From Chamaea fasciata (taxonomy: Eukaryota > Chordata > Aves > Passeriformes > Sylviidae): a stretch of DNA of 64,000 nt. Below, one piece after another: positions 38,001-53,000 of the stretch; the stretch's first letter is position 1, and every line of letters starts with the position of its first letter. The notes below the pieces were generated by a model. It did no database searches and was not told where the DNA came from. It saw nothing but the letters and a program-made list of their open reading frames with translations. The stretch spans positions 13,599,307 through 13,663,306 of the forward strand of contig JARCOQ010000016.1 of NCBI GenBank assembly GCA_029207755.1, read 5' to 3'. The translations under genes were made by a program, and so were the position numbers.

Positions 38001-41000
38001 AGGGAGTGCCACTCGGATTTGGCTTTGGAGGCGGGATTGGTGAGCTCTTCCTCCCACTGTGGGTGCTGAAGGTGATGCAATTCTTCCCCAGAGCACACCG
38101 ACCCTGGGATATTTGCATAGAGCAGAGAAACATGTTTGACAAAGGTTGGGGACTTTGCATCTTTGAATGAAAATTGAAATAGCCATCGGGGGAAGTTGCG
38201 TGAGGGAGACTGGGGTTCCCAGGCTGGAAGGAAAAGGATGCCCTTAGGGACTCAGGATGCAGTGGGAACTCCATATAGAGCAAGAGTACTGAAGAGGACC
38301 TCGCCTCTCAGCTTGCTTGCATTGAGACTCCAAGATCTGATGGTGCTGATGTCCCAAGTGCTGGGTGCTTGGTCAGAGAAGTGAGAGATCTGGGGATGGA
38401 TGGGATGCAGCCAAGACAACATGCAAAATAAACCCAGAGCAGGTAGAAGGAAGCCTTAAGGAAATTCTTGCTGTTTTTCTACAGCAGTTTAGGCCCTTGT
38501 CAGCATTACCAGAATGTGCAGTGATCAGCGGAGGGCTTTATGCAAAGGAAAGGCAGCTGGTCAGGCTGACTTACTCAGGTCGCTGTGATCTCTGCTATAA
38601 TTGTTCCCTATGTGATTATTTTGAGGGTTGAGCAACTGAGAGCTGCAGAAGAGACATGCAGCTTTATTTCAGCAATGTATGAAATGTTCTGTGTTCGTTT
38701 CAAAAACGCTCATTGCTCTTTCTGTCTTAAAAAATGAAATAAAATTCTGGAAGGCTGCAGGAATTTTTGTGAAGTCTTAACTTTAAATGCTCACCTTTCC
38801 TTTTATCGCCCTTATCAGTGCATGGAGCTCGGTATGTGAGGTTTTTAGCTGACATTTCAAATCGCTCTGAGGGTGCCTGAATCCCTTTTAAAGCAGCCTC
38901 CCCTCTCAGATCAGAAGTGACCAGGTTTTTTTGTTAGACTCCATGTTCCTTTAATGTTTTCCTCCTAATAGATGTTGAAAGCGTTCTTCAGAGGCACAGC
39001 ACAAAACATTCAAATAGTGATACGAGCCAGCTGAAGAGAGTTGTCAGAGAGAGAGAACATTAGGAGAAGGATTGAATACAGATGGATTCCTCAAAAGTAA
39101 TGTAACCTGTTATGATTGCTTTGAAATCCTGTACCCTTTCCATCTCCTTATGCCTACCAAAAGTTTACATTTGCTTTGATGTATTAGAGGCAGAGCAAAA
39201 GTGGAAGTAATCCGTGTTGTATACATGCTTAAGCGTGTAATTTTAGCTAAATACAACAGTTGTGACCAAACCTGCATCCGCAGTGAGAAGACCACAGCCA
39301 GGGAGTGTTGTGGGAGAGCCCAGCCATCCCAACTCCTGCAGAGGTGCCAGGGACCTCCCAGGACCCATGTACTCACTCTTGGTTCCTTCAGCCATCACAG
39401 TTCCACACCCAACGACCTCTTCAGGTGCTCTCTGCTGCTCTGTCTTTATATCACCTGATAAAAAGGAGAAATGGATTGCCCCTGTGCATTTTATTCTGTA
39501 TATCCAAGTACTCTCTTGGTATACTGCTAGAATAATCCATGTCGCTTCCAGAGAGTCCTGGCAAAAGGTCCACTAGAAGTTGGTGCTGTATTTTAATTGG
39601 GTTGTCCAAAAATCATCCTTCTCTTTGCCCTCAGGGAAGGCCTGAGCTATCCATCATTCCTGCCTCAATTTAAGAGGTTGTCTCAGCCGCCATCACACTG
39701 CTGTCATGTTGGATTTGACAGGAGGGTTGCACTGCACCGCACTCCTTTAATGTTCAGAACTGACCGTTCTGCACAGGGAGAACGGCTGAAGGGGGCTGGT
39801 AAGGTTTTCACTTATTATCCCTTGCTTTTTAGGGTGAACTTGTTCAAATTATTTCCAGTACTTGCCCTAGAAAGCTGTTGTGAAATCTGATGGAATATAG
39901 AAATGAGTTTGCTCCAGTGCACACCTGCAGTGACTGACAGAAAGTGTGCATGCTAGAAGGTATCTGTGGTGACTCACCATCCCAAGGCATCCCTGTGCTC
40001 ATCCCCAACTGACTCTGTATTGTACCTGAGCATGGAGAAACCTCACAAGGCTCCCTTCTGCCAAACAGCCGTGAAAAGCCTCAGCTGGCTCAGTTTTCAA
40101 TGCTCTTTGCACCGTTCTGCAACTATGCTAAGCTTCAGGAGAAATAGCTTGGAGTTTTGGTTGGTTTGTGGCACACAGAGTATTTTCTCTTTCTGAGAGT
40201 AGGAGAGTAATTTGTTTCTATCCGACGCCATGATGGACATGAAACAATATGATTTTTCCTAGTGACCAATGAATATCCATGACCCCTTGAATTACAAGGA
40301 AAATAGGGTGTGTGCTGAGGACCCAAAGGGCAGGTGAATAGGAGCCGGGTGAGCAATGCATCAGCTGAAGGCTGTAACCCCGTCCAGTTCAGGTTTTAAA
40401 ACACTTTGATAATGCTTCCATCCCGATACACCGTGTGCCATATTTTACATAACAGCATCCAAAAACCTCTGCCTTAAATGGGCTCTCTGCCAGTCTCAGT
40501 TTGTGCAGTGCCTGTCCTGCATTTATACTCCATGCAGATATACACAAACTGCCAGCTTTACCCTTTGGTCCTCACCTCTGGTCCCTCCATCTGTGTGTTT
40601 CTCATGGGTTTCCTTGTCTTATCTAAATGTAAACTCATCAGGGCAGAGGCTGTTTCCTGTTGTCTGCAGGACTTTAACCACTGCAGTAGAACCAGAATCA
40701 CTTTTCTTGGCAGCACGGAGAAGCACACATTGTATGATGTGTCCTCCATGGAGATGCTTGCACAGCGCCCTTTGCAAATCACATCCACCAGGTGCCGATT
40801 ACTGAGGTACTAAGTAAAGGATGATGCTGAGGAGCTTTGTGATCTGAACTGAAACGGGACTCTGATTCTCAGAGCTTGGAAAACCCAGGAATTCATCAAC
40901 TTCAAGATATCTTTAAAATGCTGCACTTCATGCAGAGGGGTGGGCAGGGAGAGCAGGGGATTAAAGTGCTCTTTGGTTTATGTGAACATTTCAGCTTGTT

Positions 41001-44000
41001 CCTTCTTCTGGCACATTACAAAATGACTTAGAGGAGAACAAAATGCCTGCATGGCCTGTCTGTCCTGCAGGGTGGCAGAGCTGGAGGCATGTTGGCAGCA
41101 GTGGCTCTTCTATGCTGGTGGTAGAGTCAGCATGAAGGAATTTGTGCCTGCTTGGTTCACAGGTTGCTTCACCATCAGGTCTCTACCTGAGCAAGGAACT
41201 AATTTCCCAGGTTAGCTCATGCAGGCAGCCTCCCTTCCTGACCTTTTGCTGAAGAGGAGGCTGGCCTGCATGTGTTCTTGAATAACAAGGCATGGGTTGT
41301 GTCCAAACCAGCCTCCACAGACCGCTGAGCAGCTTGTCCACGGGAAATGCTGGTGTGATTAGGTGGTCCTTCCTGGTGGAATTTGCAAGTGTCTGATGTA
41401 CCTCAGTGCAGCACTGGTGGTCAGCTTTAGGTCCTGTGCTATGAGTAACAGCTGCTTCTTGTTTCACCTCCTTCCCTCTACAAACTTATTGGAGAGACGT
41501 TAAAGTCAGCATAAAACAGGTGAGCTCTGCTACACATCCATCCCTGTCAGAAGAGCAGAAACCTATTTTGACTAAGACAAATGCAGTCTTACTCTCTAGG
41601 TATTGCTTTTAGATGCTCACAGAGTGACAATGCTAAGCAGCTAGCCCATGGACTCCATAAACCCTAATGGAAACAGGACTTCTTCCATACAGTCTCATTC
41701 CCTCCCTTATTTCTAACAGTGTCATCTTCTTTACTCCATGAATTCCCTTTTTCTTCCATTTGTGAGTCAAACTGTTCATGCTCCACCAGTGCAACTTAGT
41801 GTGAACACAGCTTATTCTGTAGCCTGTCATTGAGGCTGGGGCTCCAGGCAGAGTCCTTCTGCATGGTGATGCAGAGCATGGTCAAGGTTGTGTCCTTCTA
41901 ACTTGTCTCTCATTTTTCTCTCACAGGCATGGGTCGTGGAGAGAGCCTGTTAACCCCTACTATGTCAACACGGGCTATGCTTTGGCACCAGCCACCAGTG
42001 CCAACGACAGCGAGCAGCAGAGCATGTCCAGCGACGCCGACACCATGTCACTGACAGACAGCAGTGTGTAAGTAACTCCAGCCTGGGGGACAACTTCATG
42101 TGTCTTCAGCAGTGCTGCTTTTGGCTTGTTCTGGGAGAGAGGCTTGGCCACAGCTGGGTTTGGGAGGAAGGTCTGAATAGACCACGGTCAAGATCATTCT
42201 CACTTTCTTTTCAGTTACTTTGTCACTGTGCAGGCTACTCAGCCTGCCCAGTCTTGAGAACATTTGGAGCATAAAATACTTTCGAGTGATCTAAAATTAG
42301 TGGTGTTCAGTTGAAGTTTCTGCAATGTTTCTTAAGCCAGGTGCAAGAATTGGTAGTGCTGGATGACTTTGTAGTAAGTGATTTGAGATATATTATCTTC
42401 TGAATGTTAGACAGAGCCTTTTACTTACCTGGGTATTTCTCTTGAGATTTTATGCTGCCAAATTCTCAGAATCACAGAATGGGTCAGGTTGGAAGAGACC
42501 ACAGTGGATTATCTGGTCCAACCTCCCTGCTTAAGCAGGGTCATCCTAGAGCAAATTTCACAGAACTATGTCCAGATGGTTCTGAAATATCTCCAGTGCA
42601 GGAGACTCTACGGCCTCTCTGGACAATCTGTTCCAGTGCTCGGTCACTGCAGAGGGAAGAAGTTCTTCCTTATGTTCAGGTGGTACTTCCTGGGCATCAG
42701 TTTCTGCCCATTGCCTCTTGTCCTGTTGCTGGGCACCACGGAGCAGAGCCTAGTCCATCCTCTGAAACCTCCCTGCAGATGGTGGCCATTGATGAGGTCC
42801 CTTCTCAGCCATCTCTTCCTGAGGTTAAACAGGCCCAGATCCCTCAGCCTGTCCTCATAAGAGATGCTCCAGTCCCTTTGTTGCCCTCCACTGTGTCTCC
42901 CGTGTCCTGAGGAGCTCGGGACGGGACACAGCACAGCAGATGAAGTAACAGCTCAGTCTGTGATGGCTCTGCAGTGGGATTGGTGATTGACCAGTTCTAG
43001 TTTGTCTGGTGACCACTGCACTTTAACAATACTTGTTCTGGTAAGCCCCAGCCAGATATATTTTCCCTTTCTGTCTCTCATGACAGCACTCCGTATTTCA
43101 CCCATGAGATGCCTTCCTTAAAGATGATCTGCAAAGAAAGAAAAAAGGGGTTATGAGATTTTGTTGTGACTGCATCTCTGTGATAGAAAAAAAAAAGGAT
43201 TTGGGGAAAAATATTCACTGTTTGGTGTGGTTTTTAGTAGTGCAAATGCAAAGTGTCTTTCTGTAGAGTAGAAACCCTTTGATTCTTCAGGCGAGAGATG
43301 ACAGATTTACAGAATTAGGAGAAGATTTTATTAGTGGCAGTGCTGTAAACACAGAGTCCTCCAAGAGGCTTGTTTAATAACTCTGTGAGTGTCAGGAGCT
43401 GTCAGACCTTGCTGGAGAAACTTTCCAGCCTGTGCCATGGATGCTGTTAATAATGGTGCTACCACAGTTGCCCACCTGCCCAGAGTTCATACAGTGACAC
43501 AGGGAGTGTGCGACGTGGCCAGGGCGTTCCTGTGTCTGTGCTGGTCGCCCTGCCTGAGCCAGTAGCTTGCTCGTCTCTGGCTCCACAGAGCCTTGGGGCC
43601 ATGTCGGAGCAGCTGTGAGTCTGTTCTGCTCCCATTCTGCACCAGCCCCTTGCACATTATCCACATCATGTTGTAAAACTCACGTTGTAAAACGGAGGAG
43701 GCAGACCTTGGCCAGAGGGGCCTGGGAGGTGCAGGATGCCCCCAGGACAGAACCCTGTAGACGACCGCTAATTAAAGGCTCCATTTGATACAAATCCAGC
43801 TGCTCTGCCACATCCTTCTGCAATTCTTCATATTCATCAATTTATATGGAGGAGTGCTCTGAAGCTAGCAGGAGTCATGTAACTTCTTGTTATCAGGAGA
43901 GACAGATGTAAGAACTCTTCAAAATTAATTAGCTTTTAGCACTTCCTCTCCCACTAGTCCAGCAGGCTCATGGGGCTGCACTGATGGTTGTACCTGTGAT

Positions 44001-47000
44001 AAGTTGTGATCATTTATGCCAGAATTCTTCACCCTCTTGATTTTTTTTCCACTACCCAGTTTGTTTTTTTCACAGTCAGAATAATTTCTTACTGGCCATC
44101 CTATGCTTCTTCTCCTTTAGGCATTTTATCCCTCCTATGCCCACTATAAGGCTGCTTCTAGGACTTTAATTACCACCAATATGTGCACTGCCTTCTGCTA
44201 ATAACTAACCCAATCCTAGTGGTTCATTTTAAGCAAGTTTTGAACTTCATAAGGGTGTACCTTTCTTTCTATGCCTCTCAAACTGGATGCATGCAGAATC
44301 CAAAACTGAGATTCTGGATGTACAGCCTTGACCTTTGGCTTACACAGACTCTGTCTGTTTTCAGCACTTGCTCTTCATTACATGCTTTAAAACTCCAGCA
44401 CCAGATTTTACTCAGATTTTACATGGCACTGCTGAACCTATCTGCCTCCTGAGTTTCAAAGGAATTTTTGCAGAATTGCTCAAGGCAGCAGAAACGAAGA
44501 ACAACCAGATGAAGTTAAAGAAGGGACTCCTGCTGCTTGACAAGACTTACATGTCTCAGTGCTTTGAATTTAGGCCTCCTCTGAGGAAAATGGCAATAAA
44601 AGCCTCATTTGCTGATGAGGGAAGTTCTTCCCTCTGTGTGCTGTTTACACACAGCAGTCATGCTCAGTAATGAAGAAATCTGGCTTCTGCTCCAAGGCAG
44701 CAGGTGAACAGGGTGTGATCCAAGGCACAAACCTCCATCAGACCTTCCATCAGAGGAAAATGGGTCTGGACAATTGGGATGCAAACACTGGCTATCTGAG
44801 GAATGCTAATAAACCAGGAGAGCAAAGCATGATCTTTAGTGCTGGCCAGCTAAGGCCAGTGGAGAAGGCAGGCACAGAGCATTTGCTGCACCAGTTCCCT
44901 TCCAAGCTTTGATGTTGGATTGATTCCAGCAGCATGGGGTTTGGAAGTGACTGCATGCAAAGCCTCTAGCAAAGACCTGGGCGATGCTCTGCCTGTCTCA
45001 GCTCCTTGAGCTGAGGCACTTTGTTGGGAGCATCCAGCTCACCAAACAGATTGTAAAACTGTGATGTTACAAGCACACTTACCTAAAAGGCCAGCTTTCA
45101 ACAGGATGTCTTTCCAAGCACTGGTAAATATTATTGTAATGGGCTGAATTTATATAATGAGTATGTTATCAGTCCCTGTTGTTAGAATAATTTGCTTTTT
45201 GAGTGGTTTAAAAAAACATTGCTCTTAAATGCCTGCACTTCGCTGATTATTTTTCAGTCTTCCTGTGTCATAGGAATTCCTCTGCCCTTGTAGGCAAAAC
45301 AGCTCTGGTGCTCTCTGCTGAAGCCTGTTTTTATAATCAGCAGGGCAGCTGTGTTGTTTTAGCTGGTTTGTGTGGAGGCAGGGTCTGGGGAGGACACGAT
45401 GAGAGGCTCTGGCGAGCGCTGGCCCGGCAATGCCGCGGCCACAGGTGGAGCCTAGTTGCTCACCACTGATGTTCCGTGCAGGGTCAGTCGTAAGTCAGGG
45501 ATTTGAGGCTCTGCCTGCCCCCTGGGCTGCTCAGAGCCTGCCCCAGACTTGCAGCAGCATTTTCAGCACAGTCCTAAACTGCTCTTGCTGCCTCAGATAA
45601 CCCTTCTTGGGGATAGCATCTTCTCAAGTGGAGGAGGTGAGTCTTTAGTAGGAGGGATTGTCACAACAGAGATGCTGGAGGCAAGATAAGGCAACTGTAG
45701 GTAGGAAGGCAGCAGATGAAACCATTAAATCTCCATGTGATGTTCCAGTTCAGATGCAGAAACACTTTAGGTCCATATTGATCTTGATTTCTTCAAGAGC
45801 TTACATGGTAAACAGGAGATAATGTCTCCTCTTTAGCCCAGGGTTTTGCTCCAGATGAGCAGTACTCCTTCCTCTGCTTCTTATCAGGTGTCCTGGCTTA
45901 TCTTAGTTGGGAGACAGCTTTGCCTTCCCCCAGGCGCTTGCAAAGCCCTTGGTGCCGTGAGCATGGCCGGAGGGATGCTCCTTCTTCCCCAGTTCCAGTT
46001 AAACCTGCTCCAGAGTAGGGATGGCCAATCCCCTGAACAAAGGACTTTAGGATAGTGGTTATTCCTTCAAAAAGTCTTGCAGATTAAATGCTATTCCTTG
46101 GATGAATGGCCTTTAACCATAATGACTGGTGATTTTCCTATCGTGCTTCTGTATGTGAGAAAAGTGTCTTGTGACAGAGGTGCTTTGATAAGAGTAATTG
46201 GTAGAAAATACCAGTTTGACTGTGTATTTGTTTCCTGTATTTCCTAAGGCTAGTGATCCAGAATTACCCCAAGTTTTCCTATATTTAAACAAGTTTAGCA
46301 GCTTTTTAATTTAAAAGATCCCAAATAATGATTTCCAATGCATAATGATTGGGTTTGAAGCCTGTCTACAGAGGAGCAAAAGCACCTCTTGTCAGAAGAG
46401 TCCAACTGCAGGGCCACAGCCAAACCTCTGCTCCCCAGAGGCTCATGCAGGTCAGTTTGGAGAGAGGAGGAAGCGTCCACATTCCCCCAAGAGTAAACTC
46501 GTGGCATTATCATTTAATAAACAATAGAAATACTCTTCTTCCCTCGTTGTATTTCAACGCTGAGGTTTCTGGTGCTATAGAGAGTCACGTGATGAAACAA
46601 GGAAAAACAGTTTGGGAAAGTTTTATTTTAAAAGTAGCTGTGCTGTAAAAAAAAGTTTAATATCTTTTTTCTTATATATATATATATATTATTTCTCTAT
46701 CTATTGAAAATATCTCAAAGCAAGCTACCTGACAAAAGGAAAACAAAAGTACGGTATTGGTTTTCCTTGCTTTCCCCCCATCTATTGAATAAGGTTTTGT
46801 TGGGATAAAATTAAAGTGCTTATCTTTGAATTTGCTTCCTCTGGTTGAGTTGGCACAGTACATTGAACGAAGGAATGTTCCAAGTTCAGAGGTGGCATTG
46901 GGGAATCTAGTTAAAATGACATCAAAGGCAGCACAGCGGGGCTGAACATGTGTTTGAAGCCGGATAGATTAGAGGCCATTATCAGCCTTTCGCTACTGTG

Positions 47001-50000
47001 CTGGGAACAAAAGTCGCTCTTTCCACTGGGACTGCTGCTGGGGAGAATTAAAAAAAAAAAAAAAAAAAAAAAAAGAGAGAGAGAGAGAAAGAAAGAAAAA
47101 TTGCACTTTCTAACATAATGCCGCGTTCCCTGCGAATGGCCGTGTGGCTTTAGTGTGTGAGTTGTGTTCTGGCACCCGGGTTTTGTGCACTGGTTAAGCT
47201 GAAATGCTGATTACTGATGCCGACCAGCAATGGCTAAAATAATCCCCCAGGTTTTTTATTTTTCCCTCTGAAAACTTGCAGTTGTTTTGTTACCTTCCAG
47301 TCTAGAAAAGGCTGCGTCACAATGCGCTGAAACTCTTTAACCGTTGTGATTCTCATCATTAAAGAAAATTAAGCCACCTAATGAACACTGTCATGATCCC
47401 TGTACAGCAACGTGGGGAAGTTGTCCTTCTCCCAAGCCGTGTCACTGCAGGCACAGCAGAGATGATGCTCCCAAACACACTCTTTCTCCTCCTCCATTAC
47501 CTGCAGCCACTCACCAGAGCTGTAATTAGCCTGGCTCATTTTCTGTTCCCTCATTTGTCTTCCTGCTAAAAAGCACTTGTCATTAATCATGGGGTTTGTT
47601 TTCTTTTATTTTAATGGTGTTTCGTTTTGAATGGCTGGGTTACTGCATGAAATTAGGTTCTTCTGATGTAGGTTGGTGGCAATTCTGCCTGCACCTGCAT
47701 TTCCAGTGAGCCAGCAGGGCAGCCAACATGATGGGAATGGGAATGAAAGCTGGTTGGTGGCCATCCTCACACAGGCTGGTGCTTGAAACTCAGAAGGTTT
47801 GCAGGCAAAGCACCACAGTAAATTGTGTTTCTCTTGCCAAATGGCACCTTGACTTTCAAAATCTGTGGGTGAAACTGTTTGGTTTATGTTCTGGAGAAGC
47901 AGCTGGGGAGAGGGATAGGTGTTAAGGACATTTGGCCTGTGCAAACATCTCATGTTGTGAGATGTATCAGGGCTGGCTCGTTTTCACAGCTCACAGGGGT
48001 GCAGGGTTGGTAGAAGATGTGCCTGGAAATTACATGGTAGCTGGGACAAACCATATCCCTCCATTCATTTCCACCCACCTCTGTGGCATTGCACAGCACT
48101 CCCAAGCAGGTACCTCTGCTGAATCAGGGAAATGTGTAAAATGAAAAAGCTCCAAATTGCCAAGCTCCAGGCTGGCATTTGTTTTTGCATTTGGTGGTTT
48201 TCCCCAAATAACACAAGGTCACCAGGAGGGGGGTCTGTGTCTTTTCATAACTGGGCTCCACTCACTCATCTTCTCCTGGTCCCTGGGTGTGAGCGGGGGG
48301 GTGGCAATGGTGAGAATGAAAATGCGTTTCCATTCTTTGCCTGAAGACACACTTAGGCAGTGATGCTTTGCCATTTGGAGTGCTTAGCAAAGCCTGGTGC
48401 CTCTGACCCACTGACCCCTGTGTACCAAGGATTATTGTAGGCAGCACTGCCTCCTTCCTCTGCAGAGACCTCTGTCACCACCTGTTTCAGCACAGGCACA
48501 AAGCCAGGCAGAGCTGGTTCTCTTGGATGTGACTGCCCATGACATCCCTTCCAAACCTCATCCAGCCTCCTCTGTGGAGGGGGCTGGTTCTTCCCTGCAG
48601 CAACTCCAGTTTCAAGCCCATAATTTCAGACTGAGCTAGGGATTGCCTTGGGAGCAGTGGAGCCTATACCCCCTTACTTTGATAAGCCATTTGAGCGGCT
48701 GTCACGCTCTCTTAAAAATATATACCTTGTTCCCTGACCGAGTTCCCCTTGGAGTAGATGCTCACTGAGCTCCCACTCCTCCTTCTCCCCCCTCTCTTAG
48801 CCTGCCCTGTGGTTTAATGTGTACATTACAGGCTCTTTATAGGAAGCAACCAACTATAAAAGGTACCAGGATGCAGTCCAAGTCCTTCTCCCTGCCCTCT
48901 GCCTTGGGCAGCAGTCGCAGGAGCCCTGCCTCGCTCGGTTCTCGGTGGATGCTGTGTAAGTCCTCCTGGACCCCCATGCCAGAGCTTTTTTGCTTCAGAG
49001 ACCTGTGTGAGCATTGTTCCCTGCATGGGTCCCTCTTATTCTGGGCATCCAAACATGAAGGGGTTTCCTACCAGCCACTCTGTGTCAGCAAGGCTTGAAC
49101 CAGCATAACGTGTCAGAGAAAGGTTAAACAACTAAAGCAGGGCATGTTGTTGTTCTATTCTGGCAGAGATGGGATCCCACCATACAGACTCCGAAAGCAG
49201 CATCGCAGAGAGATGCAAGAAAGTGCCAAAGCAAATGGACGCGTGCCACTACCTCACATTCCTGTAAGTAGCACTATCTCCTTCCCAGGGGTAAATATGC
49301 AAAATATGTGAGATCTGTAGCAGACAGTTGCTCTGCTTGTGCTTGAGTTTAATCCCTCTTAGTGCTGTATTCACTTGGGGGTGCTTTAAGATGACGTACA
49401 TTGTGCTAAGGAAAGGCTTGGAGCCTTCTGCCAAACTCACCATTGAGGACTGCCCAAAACAGAATTTTTCTTAACCATTCAGTCAGTAGCTGAGTGTTTC
49501 TCCTGGAGGAGAGCGGAAGCACCAGCTGGCATTTATCTGCAAGCAGTTCCATGCCCTCAGGTGAGCTGGAGGTGTTTGTGGGTGGTGTAGGAGGCTGTTG
49601 GACATGGAGGCTGATGCAGTTCTCAGCCAAGGTCAGCTGGGGAGAAGTGCAACGATCCCCAGCAGTATTTCTGCATTGGGCAGCCAGAAGAGCTGTAACC
49701 TGTTCTCAGGGACTCAGCAAAGCTCACTTTGGAACACAAGGCAGGAGAAAAAAAAGGTGCAGGAGTAAGTATTTCATTTAGCTGACACTGTCTCTTCAGT
49801 TGCTCCAGGTAAGCAAACAGCCTTCGGAAGATGAGTACAACTGCTAGGGCTTTGCATCACCATCTGCAGCTCTGCTTATTTTTGTTTTCTTTTTCTGAGA
49901 AGTTACAGGTGACATTTAATATCTAGTAGGGAATAAAGGTGCTTCTTTCCCCTTTGGACAGCTGGACTCCAGCACAAATCAAATAGGGAGAGAAAAAGCC

Positions 50001-53000
50001 TCCATCTGTTTTTTCCAGAAGTGCCTTCAAACTTGACGCAGCTGTTCCCATCCTGCCTGCTCAAAGCAGCACAATACCAGCAGAAATACACCCTTGTTTT
50101 AATCTGATTTAAAAGAAAAAAAACCCACACCAAAACCACCACTCTTTGTTTTGCCTTTTAAATTAGATTATTTTCCTTAGATTTAAGAGGGTCTCCTGTG
50201 CTTTGATCACTGGGTTGACAATAAAAGCCCTGGCTGTGGACGCTCATAGCCATCCTAGCTCAGTCACCTCTCTTTTCACACAGTTGCTTTCACAGTGTGG
50301 TTGCTGTTGAAAAGGCTGGCTGGGTGCCTTTTTATTTCACTTGATGCCGTTTTTACTGTAAGCATGGCTTTGTTAGAGTTGAAGTTTGAAAGCTTGGCCT
50401 TTATTTTTTTGTTGTTATTGTTGTTGCTGTTCCCCAACAGTGGGAACTACTGACTGAATATTCTCCGACTTCAAAGCTTGTCAGTGGCTTTACCTTTTGG
50501 ATAAAAATAATAGTGGCTTTCTGTTGATGGTGTGCACTGGCAATGCCTCGATGAACTGCAGGTTATAAACTCAAGAGTATGGAGCATTAAATATGTATAG
50601 TGAGCTCTACTTCAGCGAACATCCATCTGCCAAACATTTCTTTTGTTGAACTGAGTAAGTGTCATTCCAGCAGCAGTTCCTTGCAGGCTAATTAGTTTTA
50701 CTTAGCATTAAATTTTAGCGACCTTTTTGAAAACCAGCTTTAAAAACGGGGTAAAAAACAAGGTTTAAATTGCCCACCTGCTGCTTATAAATTTTCATAT
50801 TATCCTACTTACCTACACAGTCCTTTAGAATTACATATTCCTCCTAAACTACACACAGACGCTTCACAAGGGTTTCTTTTGTGAAACATCCACTGTTCCC
50901 ATTAGGTTCTGCACTGTAATTTTAAGTCCCAGGGAAAAAGGCATCTTGACACATATTTATATGGGAGCCAAGGACTGAGAACTTGAGTTAGTTCTAGTCT
51001 TTCTCCAGGGAATAAAAGTTTAGTTCAGACACTCTGGCACCTCCTGCCAGCCAATTACTGACACAGAATTGGCATCGACTTCAGAGAGGCACTGCTCTGC
51101 CCTCGCTTATCAATCAGCCAAGAAAGGAGAAGGTAATTAGACAATGTGTTTTGACAACACCAGTGTGAAATGTTATAAAGTTACTCTTTAAAATTCAGCT
51201 CTAACTGCACACTCTTTGAATTAAACAGCCCAAATTAGCACAGAGCCATGCAAATGTTTCTTCAAGTGTTGCTTTCTGAAGCCAGTGGTTGGGCTATCCC
51301 GAAGGCCGTGGCTAAATCAGGCTGGACCTGGGGTTAGCTGCTTCCAAACGTGTGGCAGTGATGAAATCACAACCTTTGAGTGAAGGTCTTTATGGACTCC
51401 TATCTCCAGCATAGCCAGAGTCCATACTGATAGTGCCTGCAGAATGCACAACATGTTTTCCTACTGATAACAGGGAACCTCCTGCTTCCGAAAGTCATTT
51501 CAGAAGTCCTTTACAGACCTTCCTGTTCCCTGACAAATGAGTTATGGGGCTATTATGCAAAATTCTGAAAGGACTTATATTGCTTTTAATAGCAGCACTT
51601 GCAGTTAAGTCCAGAAGCTATAAACTGCAGTGATTATATGTTCAGAGGAGGCTGCCCGCTGGTCCCAGCAGCCGTGCTGCCTCCAAGTAGTGACGGCGTG
51701 TGCTAGCTATGTGGAACACCCTCCTCAGCAGCAGGACGTGTGGATGGCCCTGATCTGCATCTTCCACACTTAGCAGCTCACATCTTCCACACTTAGCCAG
51801 TCACCAATGCTCTAAGTTTGGAAAAGTTGTGTTCTGTGAAGTGGCGCTCTGCCCAGGAATGCAGAGTGGGGGAGGATCTCCAGCGATCAGGGAGACCTCT
51901 GGTTTGTGCCTCTGGCAGAACACATTACACAGAGAGTGAGTGTTCCTTTCATGTGGTTTTCCATCTCTCTCTTGGATTTGAGCAGAATCTTGGCGCACCA
52001 AGGAAGGAAAGAACAAGCAAGTTCCCAAAGAAAGGGAGAAAGCCCAGAGTACACAGGGCTGTACCTGGCTCTGGCATTCATCCGTACCCAGGAGAGGATG
52101 AGAGATCCTCCTTCTCCACAGCAAATTCAGAAAAATCCAACCTCAAGCATTAAGACCTGGTATTTGGTTGGTTGGTTGAACTGCATAAAGAAGCCATTTT
52201 GTGATGTTCTTGCTGTAGCTTGATCATCGGGTGGGAGCTCTAGTGTCCTGCCCCACCATCAAGGATGCTGCAAGGTGGCTTCCATGGTGTTTCTGAGTGA
52301 AACAGAAGGTTGTGAGTGACCGCTGTGCTGTGCTGTACAAGTGAGGAGTGCACAGGAGGAGCCTGATCTTGTGCTGCCTGGATAACTGCAGCTAAATGAG
52401 CTTTCTGCTTCTGTGAGTTGGGAACCTGCTCAGAATTCCCATCGGCTATTTTACGCCATTTTCCTCAAACACTTGGCTGCAGCAGGACTCTGTGCTAATC
52501 CCTGGATGCTGTTAAACTGGATGCTGAAATCTTTGAGCTCTGACACAAGTGTTTCTAGTATGGAAACACCATTTGTCTGTTAAAAATTTATGTCACAGAG
52601 GAATGCATTAATCTAAGAAACATGGAGGTTCAGAAGTTCTTTTCTCTTGGCTTCTCTAGCGTGTCATCTTCCTTTAATTTCCAAGACTGACTTGTGATCT
52701 AACAACAGCCCCTCAGGCATCATGGAGGCATCAAACCTCTTGTAGAAGAGGGAGATTTACCAGCACAGAATTATTTGGCCCAGTCACATCTGTCAGAAGC
52801 AGTTCAACTCAAACCACAGATCCCTGGAGCTGCTAAGGGAACCTCTACCCAGTGTAATGTTGAAAAACTTCCTGTTTCATCTTAGAGCAGTTGAGGCTGA
52901 TGCTTCCCAAGGGGAACCTGCAAATTGCAGTGAGATTCTTCCCTTTCAGCCTTTTCACATTTCGGATGCTGGTGTGTTCTCATGTGCAGCTTGGTTCTTA

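Larger units (their letters stand above)
42068..49166 (+). other. AXIN1: AXIN1 intron 3
   Basis: The intron runs from GTAAGT to the acceptor TCTGGCAG at 49166. It contains an antisense CR1 fragment at 42467-42915, a TA microsatellite at 46673-46689 and an A25 plus GA/GAAA tract at 47050-47100. Other open frames are short and featureless. I see no gene. Confidence 0.7.

Noticed and set aside
42452..42910. 152-codon + frame and 123-codon overlapping frame
   Set aside because: Both lie on an antisense CR1 relic; the peptides are translations of transposon 3' sequence in the wrong orientation.
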